Counted from the stretch's first letter, positions 45,003-56,159 are shown. The stretch: DNA of 64,000 nucleotides from Delphinus delphis (GCF_949987515.2 NC_082689.1:64003246-64067245), one strand, 5' to 3'. Notes: generated from the letters alone by a model not told the origin. A program made the numbers and translations.

Positions 45003-46894
45003 GTGGAAAAGAAAAGGCTATAACAAGAAGTAAGAATCTATAGGAAAGGAAAAATTCTATGAGGAAAGGCAAATATATAGTAAAGGCTGAGGATCAACCA
45101 CTCAAATTAGCTAGTATGAAGATTAAAAGACAAAAAATTATAAAAGCAACTATAACTGCAACAAACAATGAAGGGATAAACATGAAGATATAAATTATGA
45201 CATCAAAACACAAAATGTGAAGGAGGGGAGTAAAAAAAATGTAGATAATTTAGAATGTGTTTGAACTTAAATATTTAATTACTTTAAATGTCATTGGACT
45301 AAATGTTCCAAAAAACATGGGGTGGCTGATTGGATGAAAAAACAAGACCCATCCATATGCTACTTACAAGACACTTACTTCAGAGCTAAAGACACATACA
45401 GGCTGAAAGTGAGGGGATGCAAAAAGATATTTCATGCAAACAGAAATAAGAAACAGGTGTAGTAACACTCATATCAGACAAAATAGCCCTTAAAACAAAG
45501 TCTGTAACAAAAGACAAAAAGGGCATTATATAATGACAAAGTGATCAATACAAGAATCAATACAAGGAGAGGATATTATACTCATTAACATATATGCATC
45601 CAATAGAGGAACACCTAAATATATAAAGCAAACATTAACAGACACAAAGGGAGAAATTGACAATAATACAATAATAGTAGGGCACTTTAATATCCCACTT
45701 ACATCAATGGAGAGATCATCCAGAAAAAAAAATTCGGTAAGGAATGGTCTTAAATGACAAAATAGGCCAGTTAGACTTAATAGATATCTACACGACCTTC
45801 CATCCCAAACACAGTAGAATACACATTCTTTAAGCGCACACAGGACATTCTCCAGGATAGATGACATGCTAGGCCATGAAACTATTCTTGACAAAGTTGA
45901 GAACATAGAAATTATATCAAGCATTTTTTCGACCGCAATGGTATGAAACTATAAGTCAGTTACAGAAAGAAAAATGGGAAAGCACAAACGCGTGGATACT
46001 AACAACATTCTACTAAAAAACCAATGGATCAATGATGAAATCAAAGAGGAAATCCAAAAACATCTTGAGACAAATGAAAATGGAAACACAACTTTCCAAA
46101 ATGTATGCAGCAAAAGCATTTCTAGGAGGGAAGTTTATAGAAATACAGGCCTACCTCAAGAAACAAGAAAAATTTCAAATACACAATCTAAATCTACCAT
46201 CGAACAAAATTAGAAAAAGAACAAATGAAGCCCAAGGTCAGCAGAAGGAAAGAAATAAGATCAGAGAGGAACTAAATTAAATAGAGACTAAAGAAACAAC
46301 AGAAAATGATCAATGAAATTAAAAGCTGTTTTTTGGAAAAGATAAACAAAATTGATAAACTTTAGCCAGGCTCATCAAGAAGAAAAGAGAGAGGACCAAG
46401 TAAACAAAATAAGAAATGATAGAGGAGAAACAGGAGAAACAATCACCAATACAACAGAGATACAAAAAAATCATAAGAGAATGCTATTCACAGTTATATG
46501 CCAACAATTCAAACAACTTAGAAGGAATGGACAAATTTCTAGAAACATACAACCTACCAAGACTGAATCAGAAAGACAATTTGAACTGACAAATCACTAG
46601 TAGTGAAATTGAATTTGTAGTTGAAAAAAAAAAAAACTCCCAGCAAAAAAAGTCCAGGACTGGATAGCTCGACAGTGGAACTGTATCAAAGTAGAGCTAT
46701 TACTATCCTTCTCAAACCGTTCAAAAAATTGAAGAGGACGGATATTCCCAAATTCATTCTACAAGGCCACCATTACCCCAATACCTAAACCAAACAAAGG
46801 CACTACTAAAAAAAAAAAAGAAAGAAAAGAAAATCACAGGCCAATATCTTTGATGAATATAGATGCAAACATCCTCAAAATATCAGCAAACTGA

Positions 46895-46920
46895 TTTTAT
46901 ACATATATATGCACACACAC

Positions 46921-46954
<34 letters not shown>

Positions 46955-46962
46955 TACACAAA
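46895..46962. repeat. TA/CA dinucleotide microsatellite
   Basis: A run of TA repeats (46919-46940) passes into CA repeats (46941-46954), preceded by ATATATATGCACACACAC. It grew inside the L1 ORF2 remnant, where the expected sequence would be AGCAAACTGAATCCAAC-like. It is a candidate length polymorphism. Confidence 0.85.
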
Positions 46963-47158
46963 AGGGATCATGCATCTTGATCAAGTGGGATTTATTTCAG
47001 GGATACAGGGATGATTCAATATTCACAAAAATCAACACGATACATCACAATAACAAAAAGGATAAAAATCACATGATCATCTCAATGGATGTAGAAAATG
47101 CATTTGACAAAATGCAATATCCATTCATGATAAAAACTCTCAAAAATGGTGTAGAGGG

Positions 47159-47343
47159 CTTCCCTGGTGGCACAGTGGTTGAGAGTCCGCCTGCCAATGC
47201 AGGGGACACAGGTTCATGCCCCAGTCCGGGAGCGGCTGGGCCCGTGAGCCATGGCCGCTGAGCCTGCGCGTCCGGAGCCTGTGCTCCACAATGGGAGAGG
47301 CCACAACAGTGAGAGGCCTGCGTGCCGCAAAAAAAAAAAAAAA
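47159..47343 (+). mobile_element. CHR SINE, short form, inside L1 ORF2
   Basis: The body begins CTTCCCTGGTGGCACAGTGG and ends GAGAGGCCTGCGTGCCGC plus poly(A). AAAAATGGTGTAGAGGG at 47142-47158 and 47344-47360 is a perfect target-site duplication. A piece between GGTCCGGG and AGCGGCTGGG (the GATCCCACATGCCGC part) is missing. Confidence 0.93.
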
Positions 47344-48688
47344 AAAAATGGTGTAGAGGGAATATATACTGACACAATAAAGGCCATTTATGACAAAACC
47401 ACAGCTAACATCATACTCAACAGTGAAAAGCTGAAAGCCTTTCCTCTAAAATCAAGAACAAGACAAAAATGTCCACTCTTGCAACTTCTATTTAACGTAG
47501 TATTGGAAGTCCAAGCCACAGCAATCAGACAAGAAATAAAAGGCATCCAAACTGGAAGGGAAGAAGTAAAACTGTCACTACTTGTAAATAACATGTTAAT
47601 ATAAAAACCCTAAAGTCTCCACCAAAAAATTATTAGAACGAATAAGTGAATTCTGTAAAGTTGCAGGATACAAGATTAATATACATAAATCTCTTTCTTT
47701 TCTATCAACTAATAATGAACTATCAGAAATAGAAAGAAAAAAAACCCAATAACTCTTAAAATTGAATTTAAAAAAAAACCTAGGAATAAACTTAGGAGGT
47801 GAGACAACTATACGCTTAAGACTACAAAACATTGATGAAGGAAATTGATGATAAAAAGGGAAAGATATCCCATGTTCTTGGACTGGAAGAATCAATATTA
47901 TTAAAATGGCCATACCACCCAAAGCAACCTATGGATTTAATGCAATCCCTATCAAAATACCCAGGACATTTTTCACAGAACTAGAATAAATAATCCTAAA
48001 ATTTATATGGAACAACAAAAGACCCCAAATATCCAAAGCAATCTTGAGAAAAAAAGAACAAAGCTGGCAGTATCATGCTCCCTGACTTCAGAACACACTA
48101 CAAGTTACAGTGATCAAAACACCATGGTACTGACATAAAACCAGAAATATAGATCCATGGAACAGAATAGAGAGCCCAGAAATAAACCCACACACTTACG
48201 GTCAATCAATCTACAACAAAGGAGGCAAGAACATACAATGCAGAAAAGATAGTCACTTTAAAAAGTGGTGCTGAGAAAACTGGATAGCTACATGTAAAAG
48301 AATGAGCTTCTTTTAGAGAGTGGATTGAGAGTATTAATGCCTGGATCACAGTCCCTACACTGTAATAGTTACAGAGAACCATGGCACAGAGCACAGCCCA
48401 ACTCTGCACCCAGAATATTCCTTAGGATGGCTTGTTTTCAGAGCCCTGCCTGCTGGTCTGGACCCTGTCAGAACATTAAGGATCCCTTTAAGTCATTCCC
48501 GAAGCTGCCTATAGCTGATCCCATGTTTCCCTCCCCAGAGCCGAATTATCCCACTCTCCACCTCCACACGCTGATGGATCTGAAACAGACAGCACACGTG
48601 GCCACATCTCACCTCTTAGTAGGTGGCAGTGGTAAAAGAGTTGCCTCCTCGGGCTGCTTGCCTTATAATCCCACCAAAAGTCCCTGCC

Positions 48689-48891
48689 GGGCTTCCCTGG
48701 TGGTGCAGTGGTTGAGAGTCCACCTGCCGATGCAGGGGACGTGGGTTCGTGCCCCGGTCCGGGAAGATCCCACATGCCGCAGAGCGGCTGGGCCCGTGAG
48801 CCATGGCTGCTGAGCCTGCGCATCCGGAGCCTGTGCTCCGCAACGGGAGAGGCCACAACAGTGAGAGGCCCGCCTACTACAAAAAAAAAAA
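48689..48891 (+). mobile_element. CHR SINE, short form, in single-copy DNA
   Basis: It starts GGGCTTCCCTGGTGGTGCAG, carries GGGTTCGTGCCCCGG, and ends GTGAGAGGCCCGCCTACTAC plus poly(A). The perfect target-site duplication AAAAGTCCCTGCC lies at 48676-48688 and 48892-48904. This is the cleanest CHR copy in the window and would suit presence/absence phylogeny. Confidence 0.95.
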
Positions 48892-49049
48892 AAAAGTCCC
48901 TGCCTCCCAGTCCTGGGAAGGGAACAAGGGGGTCACTGCCCTGGGCTGTGGCCCTTACCTGTGTTCAAGATATCCTCGATGGTTCTTTGAATTTATCATA
49001 GTCCTCCTTCCTGCAATCTGGAATGAAATATTAGTGTGCTCAGCAATAG

Positions 49050-49310
49050 AAAGGATAATAGCCAACACGTACAGATTGTTTACAATGTGCCAGGTACACA
49101 TTTAAGTGCTTTATATACACGAAGTTGTTTAATCCTCCAAACAACCATTGAAGACAGGTAGTAGTATCATCACCATACAGATGATGGAACTTAAGCACAG
49201 GATATTGAATAACTTGCTGATATCGTATATCTAGTAACTGAAGCAGCCTGGATTTAAGCCAGGTCATCTGTCTCCAAAACCCTGCAGTCTTAACCGTAAC
49301 ACTCGACCAT
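49050..49310 (+). repeat. MIR SINE, nearly complete
   Basis: TAGCCAACACGTACAGATTG, CAATGTGCCAGGTACACAT, TTTAATCCTCCAAACAACC, CCATACAGATGATGGAAC and GGATTTAAGCCAGGTCATCTG follow the MIR consensus from head to tail. Confidence 0.85.
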
Positions 49311-50029
49311 CTCAAATATGGTGCCCAGGGTTGAAGCCTGGGCTCTGGAGGATAGCCATTCCCAAGAATGTGAGAAAAAGAGAAGGCAGGGAGGGCTTGA
49401 TATTATATTCACAGCACCTAATACCCAAACACACAGAACTGGAGAAAAATCAATTTGATTCTCTTTCTGTGCCTTTACAACACATGCCCAAATTCATCGG
49501 ATCTCTTGTGTCAGAAATAGAATGGAATCAAATACAAGTCTAAAGTGAGGAGTCTGGAGTGCTGGACTATTGGTTTTAAATCAATCAGGAGCTTTCATGT
49601 ATAACTTGCTGAAAAGCAGGGAGAAGTGTTCCTGGTTCCGGGTTGCTACTGGGCTTCTAATTACCCACTCAGAAAGCAATCTCTCACCAGGGTCAACACC
49701 TGGTGCATTCACAGCCTTACTTGTGTGTTCTAAGGAAGATGGCAAAGCCCTCTACTCTCTCTTCACCAAGGAGCTGCCTGATAGCCAGGGTCCTTGAATC
49801 TCCAGGTTTTATCAGTAGATGAGATAATTAGGCACAGTTGGTCAAAGGCCACCCATGTGTTTTTCTTCCAGAATGATTCTGAGTTTTTATTTGTGGAATC
49901 CATGTTTATGCCTTTGGCAGCCAGGCCAGTTTTCTACATATTTAAAATACCAACTCAAACCTTACCAGCACTGATACCTTTTCGTCCTGCAATAGACAGA
50001 ATCTCCTTCCTGGGGTCTTCACAGCACCC

Positions 50030-50119
50030 TGACCATCCTTTAGCACTTACTAAATCACATTATTATTGATTGCTTAAATAACTGGTATTCCACCAGATTA
50101 TGAGCCTCTCTAAGACAAA
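50030..50119 (+). repeat. Probable L2 fragment cut by an LTR
   Basis: CTTTAGCACTTACTAAATCAC, ATTATTATTGATTGCTTAAA and CCACCAGATTATGAGCCTCT match the L2 3' region. The fragment stops where the LTR at 50120 begins. Confidence 0.55.
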
Positions 50120-50425
50120 TGTTACCAAACCAGGTTTGTTTTGCTTGATGAACAGCAAGCCAACACTCTGATACCGAGGTTTGCAAGCGAAGAGAGGGTT
50201 TATTCACAAGGCAGCCAAACGAGGAGACAGGAGAATAAACCTCTAATGAGCCTACCCCTAGGCAAGGGGTTTTGCAGGGTAGAAAGAGACTGGGAAAGAT
50301 TGGGCTGTGATGTTGCCCACGATGGGTTGTGTCAGGCAGAGGGAAAAAGCCAGAGACAGTAAATGTCTTGGTAGGTAGAGGAGAGAAGGGTAAGGGAAGG
50401 GGACGGGAGGATTTAAGACAAATTT
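50120..50425 (-). mobile_element. ERV LTR fragment, minus orientation
   Basis: The plus-strand sequence TGTTACCAAACCAGGTTTGT, AACAGCAAGCCAACACTC, CGAGGTTTGCAAGCGAAGAG and GGTTTATTCACAAGGCAGCC is shared with 52746-52850. Read on the minus strand it has an AATAAA-containing GTGAATAAACC block followed by a U5-like part that ends in CA, as an LTR should. The far (U3) boundary is approximate. No retroviral gene is present. Confidence 0.7.
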
Positions 50426-52745
50426 CCTTACATCATAATTGTCTCTAGAACCAGCCCAGAAGGGAAAAACATATGATTATTCTGCATATCTCATTGATGC
50501 ATTTTTGGAATCCCGGTGCTTAGTTTAGTATTAATTTTATGTGTAGATATCAGGGTTAGACCAACTAGTCTAATTCTCTTGGAAATGTGGCACCCAATGA
50601 ACCAAACTGCTGAAGTGTATAATTCAGTGCTTTCAAGGCCAAAGCAAATGCTCCACATTTAGCCTTCTTTTTTCTGAATAAACTAATCAATCCACTGGAT
50701 GAACCCACATTTCCTTTTCACAGCCAAATCCCAAACAATATGATGATTTTTCAGTTCCCAATGGCAGTTTAGTCTGGACCTGGTTGTGCTATATGACTTG
50801 GTGGCTTAGAGGGCACTTCGAGACCCCCGTAACTGCAGAGACCTGGGACAACACAGCACACTGAGCTGCTCTGTGCTGTGGACGGGAGGCTCATTTCTGC
50901 AGGACGCCAGACTTCCCACTCCTTATCCACCACCTCCCTTCCACGGTTGTTTGCTTCTCCCCTCCCCTGTGGCTTACCTTCAGGGTCATTTACTCTTCCA
51001 AAGCCACCTGCTCCTCCTTGCCTTTGAGTCTCTAGGTGCCAGCTCTCTAAGATCTGACCTCGGGACCTGCCAAATCAGAGCTGGGATGGCTTTTCCCATC
51101 TGCAGCAAAAGCCATTTCAAAGCAGACAGAGCGCTGGGCTTCTCATATCTTCCTTGCTGCATGTGTTTGTGGCTGCAAAAACCAATTACTGAAGCTCAGC
51201 TGTAAGAAATGAAATGTATTTAGTCACAGGTGAAGTTCATGAACACGGTATTAGCTGCAGAATGTGTGCGGTGGCATCTTTTACAAATGAATGCATATCC
51301 TCAATCCTGCTCCTTTTACAAATAAGCCATCTCCAGAGCGATGTTGTTGGCAAAAACAGAAGTAAGTCTAATGGCCTGGCAGCCGCCAAGCTGCTCAGAA
51401 TAATGAGCTATGGCACATAGCACTTTATCTTCATCTGATTTTTCCCTCTGCTTGTTTATAGCATCTGAAATGCCCATATTCCCTTGGGATCAAACAGGCT
51501 TATAGCCCTGCAGGACAAACTCTCCCCTCTACACTTTCCGAGTTAATATTTGAAGCTGTTGAACCAAGAGGAATTGTTGCACAGAGAGAACACAGAAAGC
51601 AAATGAGGGCACATTTGGATACCACTCAGACTTTCCCAGCACAAGTCCTGAGAATGACTGTATACTCTCTTCCAATTGCCCCAGAATGATTTGGAAAACC
51701 AAACCATCAGATTTAGTTGACCTGTTTACACTAAATACAAACTTTGGTGGAAATACATTTTTTATTGAGAAAGCAACTTGATTTGATAATTTGTGCTTCC
51801 ACAGAGAAGTTACACCTGGTAGACCCCTCAATATCAACTGTTATTCTAGGTGAAAAGGGAAAGCTTTTTAAAACCAGATCTAAAAAAAAAAAAAAAAAAA
51901 AAACCCAGATCTAAAAGGACCTTGAAGAGGCCTTGAGAAGTCAGACTTTTCAGGGTGTTGGCTTATTGTTCAAACCATACAAGAGGTATCTGTACGGGTC
52001 ACTTAGATCCTCGGTTGAGCCATGGCCTCTGCTAGTGGTGGCTCTCCTTGGTTTGCCTCCCAACAGAAGGCGCGTTGACTTACCAGGCTGAGTGCTGGTT
52101 TCCACTGCCAGCTCTCTTATCCATACTGCTGGAGAGTACTAGGTTAATCCTACAATATTATCTAACTGCTTTTAACTCTCTTTTGTTCTCTACTTTCTAC
52201 TTGGAGCCACTATGAGGTTAAAAAAAAAAAAAGTCTGAAGGAAGCTTAAACTTATCAACAGAGTTTGTTATGAAACTTTGCAAATGCTTGCAGAGAACTT
52301 CATCCACTCAGCTCTTCTCACTTTTGGCCAATGCCTCAGTACTTCCTTTACTGGGAGGAAAAAAGTCTACAGTTGTGTGTTTTCTTGTTCACCCTCTGGT
52401 CTGTTCAAAATTCTATCTGCATATGAATACGCTGCTCTTTTTTATGATCTCCGGTGGTGTCTAACCCTTCTTTCTCAGACTAATTAGTCAACTTGAGTTC
52501 TTAAATCCATACTCTCTTTTTCCTTGGTGCCTTTGCTCCACTACGTTTCTTCTTCCCTGGTACCTTCAGTTTCTACTCCTGCCCTGGCTCCCCTTCCTAA
52601 CTGCCTGCAGATATGCACACACCCGTGCCTGGGAAGATTTCCCAAGCTATCCGGCTACTTTACTTCTGCTTTTCCCTACCAAGACTCTTGACCAAATGCC
52701 ACCCAGCCTCCACCTCCAGAAATAGTAATACTAATAAAGAAATGA
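50426..52745. other. Single-copy spacer
   Basis: The interval between the two LTRs shows no gag, pol or env similarity and no exon. The only structure I see is a poly(A) insertion at 51874-51916. ORFs of 60-110 codons here have no recognisable domain. Confidence 0.55.
51874..51916 (+). repeat. Poly(A) tract flanked by a 12-bp direct repeat
   Basis: CCAGATCTAAAA occurs at 51874-51885 and again at 51905-51916. Between them lies only a run of A followed by one C. This is the layout of a retroinsertion reduced to its tail. Confidence 0.7.
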
Positions 52746-53381
52746 TGTTACCAAACCAGGTTCATCTTACCTGATGCACAGCAAGCCAAAATGCTAAGAC
52801 ACCGAGGTTTGCAGCAGAGCGGGTATATTCACAAGGCAAACCAAGCAAGGAGATGGAGGATACGTCTCAGCTGTGCCTCACGGAAAACAAGGGGTATGCG
52901 GTATTTATGGGATAAAGAATAAAGAATCAGGGTGGTCTGAGGCGAGGGGAAGGGCGATTGGGAAAACGGGCAGTAATCATCACTCTGCACAGGCTTAACT
53001 ATGCTACAAGGCTCTGCCTGTTCGAAAAATGAAGGCGCTTGGCACGCTCTGAGGGTGGAGTTTTCGGCCCTCTGACGTCAAAAGACACTTGCGCATGCCC
53101 AGCTGGAGGCTCCGTGGTCCTATCCAGTCTCAACCAGCTCAGCTGGAACTAGACTCAGCTGACTCCAAGCTGCCGGAAAAAAACTTGGACAAACTTTTAA
53201 TTTTTTTTTTAAACATCTTTATTGGAGTATAATTGCTTTACAATGGTGTGTTAGTTTCTGCTATTGGGCAAACATCTTATTGTTTAGGCTACTTGCCGCT
53301 TGGAGGACAAGTCTTTTGTAGATGACCTTGATTCGCGAAGGCAGGTAAAATGAATTTGACTAATGATTACCCACGGTTTCA
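52746..53381 (-). mobile_element. Solo ERV LTR (TG...CA), minus orientation
   Basis: The element starts TGTTACCAAACCAGGTTCAT and ends GGTTTCA on the plus strand. ATGA at 52742-52745 and 53382-53385 is a possible 4-bp target-site duplication. The first 110 bp match the LTR at 50120. The minus strand has a GTGAATATACCC version of the polyadenylation region. A 69-bp L1 insertion interrupts it at 53195-53263. It is a solo LTR: internal viral genes are absent, and the next LTR lies 2.3 kb away across unrelated DNA. Confidence 0.72.
53195..53263 (-). mobile_element. 69-bp L1 tail insertion inside the LTR
   Basis: A poly(T) run followed by AAACATCTTTATTGGAGTAT and ending GTTAGTTTCTGCT is the reversed L1 3' terminus (compare 9974-10033). 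TTGG(A/G)CAAAC flanks it at 53185-53194 and 53264-53273 as a target-site duplication. Only about 50 nt of L1 plus the tail were copied. Confidence 0.85.
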
Positions 53382-53385
53382 ATGA

Positions 53386-53650
53386 TAAACAACACTTGAG
53401 TGCCTCCTCTGTGCCTATACTGTCTTAGAACTGTATACACGTTGTCCTTTAGCCTCACAAAAACCTTATGAGTTAGCTACTATTATTACCATTATTATCT
53501 CCATTTTAAAGATGGGGAGATGGAGGCATAAAGGAGTTAAGCATCTTGCACAAGATCACACAGCAAGCTTGGAGCAGAGATGGGACTGAAATCCAGGTAG
53601 TCGGCTCTCAGGGCCCACAGTTTACATCACTATCTTCTCTCTTGTTCTGC
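53386..53650 (+). repeat. MIR SINE
   Basis: CAACACTTGAGTGCCTCCTC, TTAGCCTCACAAAAACCTTA, ATTTTAAAGATGGGGAGATG, AAGATCACACAGCAAGCTTG and GACTGAAATCCAGGTAGTC follow MIR closely. It begins right at the LTR boundary. Confidence 0.85.
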
Positions 53651-54150
53651 AAATAGCCCTCTCAGCATTCTGAACCCATATGCAAGAAGCGCACTGACCT
53701 CATAAGAGTTGCACCCACTGACATTATCAATTTCTTGTTCTCATCAACCTTTCTGCAGTATCTGATATGGTTGATTTTCTGTTCCCATCTTCGTTTTGAC
53801 CCTCTCCTCTCGTTTGGCTCTCACAGCACCATACTGTTATAGCTCTTATCCATTCTCTCTGACCTTTCTTTCTCTGTCCTCTTCACTAACTCCATTTTCT
53901 GCCCTTAATATATATGAGCATGCCTGAGACGTTGCCACTCTTAATATAAAGTCTCTCACCCCATGCCTTCAACTGTGTCTACTGCCGCTGAATCTTAGTT
54001 CTATAGCTTTAGCTCCACTGTCCCTCCTGGCACCAGGCTTGCATTGCCAACTGAATGGTGAACTTTTCCACTAGATTATATCACCTTCACTTCAAATGCA
54101 CTATGTTAATAGAAGTGAATCATATTTTCTGCAAATTACTAAAGCATTGT
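53651..54150. other. Single-copy or decayed L2 spacer
   Basis: T- and C-rich sequence without a clear frame. It may be an upstream part of the L2 copy that follows, but the match is too weak to state. Confidence 0.4.
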
Positions 54151-54159
54151 TCTTCTCTG

Positions 54160-54900
54160 TCCTCCACCTCTGCTTTTGTTCAATGGTGCTATTACTCATC
54201 TAGTCACTGGGCTTAGAATGTGGATGTCATTTCTGAAGACTCCCTCCTTGTCACCATTTAGCATTACCTACTCAAAATTCAGTCTTTTCAGTTCTTACTT
54301 TCCTGATGCTCACAACTTTCTCTTCTATTCTATTGTCTTTCTAATGCCAGCACCCTAGAAGTTGTCCTTATTAGCTAATGCTTGGCCTACAGTTTTAGCC
54401 AGTCTCTGACCTTCTTCCCTCTCTTGCTGACCCCAATCTGTATGGCTGGCTGCCAAAATGTCATCAATCCAAAACACTACTTCCATCACATTATAACCCT
54501 GCTCATAAATCCAAAGAGGATGCCTATGAGAAAGTCCCACACCCATTAGCCTGGCATTTAATGCCCTCTCTAAGCTGAGCACAGTCTGTCTTTCCAGCTT
54601 TCTGCCCTCTACTCCAAGTGGGCTCTGCCTATATCCAAACATATTCAGCACACTGTTGTGTCCACACCTTGGCTCTCCCTTCCTGGGATGATGCCCTTGC
54701 TTTTCTCCACAGACTACTAACCTTTCAGGATCCAGCTTCCGTTCTTGTTTCTTCAATCAATATGTTATGACCACATTCTCCTAGAAATGAGCTCCTTCCT
54801 CTGCATTCTATAGTAATGATCATCTATGCCATCAATGTAGCACTAAGCATTTCCTGCCTATATTTTCATGTGATAGGCATTTCCTCCCAAACTCTTTTTT
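54160..54900 (+). repeat. L2 LINE fragment
   Basis: TTACTCATCTAGTCACTGGGC, AAAACACTACTTCCATCACA, CCTGGCATTTAATGCCCTCT and TGAGCACAGTCTGTCTTTCC, followed by CTCCTAGAAATGAGCTCCTT, follow the 3' half of L2 in order. The 133-codon minus-strand ORF at 54355-54756 reads across this repeat and is not a gene. Confidence 0.7.
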
Positions 54901-54959
54901 TCAAACACACTGTGCAGTTGTTAGAATCTGGGTACTATATTTGGTGTTTTAAAGTCACC

Positions 54960-55140
54960 GTATTTTAATAATATATTGAGAAGTAGGTATTTTATCTGTA
55001 CTTTACAGATAAGGAAACTGAGTCTCTGAGAAGTTAAGTAAATTGGCTGAGGAAGCAGCTAACATGAATCTAAGCAGGGATTTTAACCAGGGACTGTGAC
55101 TCTGGAGCCCATTCTGTTTCTGTTGTACCACACCGTGTCC
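54960..55140 (+). repeat. MIR SINE fragment
   Basis: TGTACTTTACAGATAAGGAA, ACTGAGTCTCTGAGAAGTTA and GGGATTTTAACCAGGGACTG are the MIR core. Confidence 0.8.
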
Positions 55141-55144
55141 TTTC

Positions 55145-55240
55145 AACTGCCTTGAGGGCAATGATCCAATTTTACATCTCTCTGTATACTCCATGCTTCC
55201 TAGCACAGCTCTTGAACATACTGCTCAAAACTGTTGCTGT
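55145..55240 (+). repeat. Probable L2 3' tail
   Basis: TGCCTTGAGGGCAATGATCC, CTCTCTGTATACTCCATGC and CTAGCACAGCTCTTGAACAT, then CTGCTCAAAACTGTTGCTG, follow the L2 terminal pattern. Confidence 0.6.
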
Positions 55241-56159
55241 GTGAAAGATGGTGCTGCCAAAAAATTAAAATTTCCTAACATAAAAAGCCCGGGTTCTCCA
55301 TAGGAGCCCATTGTCAACATGGGAAAGGAGGGGCGTCAGTCTGCCATAACAGCCTCATTGTCAGTCGGGTGTAGCTGCAGCCACAGTGGGTTCTGTGAAC
55401 TCTGTGGGCATGAACGTGCAGAGGTGGCGCTGAAGTATAAGCCAGTTACTGGCAATCCACTGTGGGCCTGGGGAGGCAGCCCTGTTGGGTTCTCACTCTG
55501 GTGGATTTTGGAACAAGGACTGTGTACGTATTCCTGAGTTGATTATCTGTGGGTTCAGGGGACGCAGCTCCCAAGGGTTTATGTGCTGATGGTTTTAAGA
55601 GTGTGCATGTGTACCTAAGAGACTTCTGAGCCAATGACTGGAGTCCACAAGTGGAGGTGGCTCCCGAGGACAGCACCAGCAACAGTGATCTTTGTGGGCA
55701 CACACACCAGGTGGCAGGTGGCATCACAGAATCAGACGTCCTGGTAGACATCTCCTGGGGAAGAACACACACAGTCGCTCCTTTCCCAGCGAGAATGCTC
55801 TAGTTCTGCCTACCTCACAATGCAGCTTAGAACCAGACCTGGGGGCTTCTATTCCAACAGCTGGAGAGCAGACCCTGACCCCAACAGGGCTGTGACAACC
55901 ACAGAGCAGAGAGGAAGCCCTGCCCAACATCCAGTGCAGGCTCTGGTCACCACAACACCAAACATACCCCCTATCAAGGGGACAAGGGCCAGCACACACT
56001 AAGGAAAGATGTGGCAAGAATCCGTACCAAAAACAGCCCTCACACCAAAAATACTGGACTCAAGCAGGCTACACAGGGACAGCCCAACATAAAAAACAGC
56101 CCTTCAAAACCACGGTTGATAGCTGTTTCTCCTAGATTTATAGAGTCAGAGAAATATAA

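Larger units (their letters stand above)
42262..48304 (+). mobile_element. L1 with complete 5' end but missing 3' end
   Basis: It starts GGAAGATCAATCAAGATGGC at about 42262, inside the ORF2 C-terminus of the older L1. It has a GC-rich 5'UTR (42262-44173), ORF1 (44174-45002) and ORF2 (from about 45270). At 48304 it stops after GCTACATGTAAAAGAATGA in the ORF2 C-terminal part, with no 3'UTR and no poly(A). Single-copy DNA follows. The host element also fails to reappear, so a deletion after insertion is likely. Confidence 0.88.
45270..48304 (+). pseudogene. L1 ORF2, broken and lacking its C-terminus
   Basis: The endonuclease segment spans 45290-46000 with many stops. The linker is near 46000-46300, with short open pieces containing KNQWINDEIKEEIQKHLETN and [10 protein letters not shown]. 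The reverse transcriptase is seen at 46640-47700, interrupted by a dinucleotide repeat (46915-46958) and a SINE (47159-47343). At the active-site position near 47580 the sequence reads CTTGTAAATAACATG (LVNNM) instead of LFADDM, so both catalytic Asp codons are changed. The last recognisable ORF2 sequence is at 48304. Confidence 0.85.
48305..50029. other. Single-copy spacer with one SINE and one MIR
   Basis: No exon was found. The 162-codon ORF at 48325-48813 runs into the SINE and is not convincing. The SINE and MIR are listed separately. Confidence 0.5.

Noticed and set aside
46895..46962. CRISPR-like or regulatory array
   Set aside because: It is a plain dinucleotide run without spacers, and the host is a vertebrate.
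50120..53381. A complete provirus bounded by two LTRs
   Set aside because: No viral coding trace lies between them, the second has its own possible 4-bp target-site duplication, and the spacing is too short for a full provirus.
54355..54756. 133-codon minus-strand ORF
   Set aside because: It reads antisense through an L2 fragment and no conserved motif is visible.
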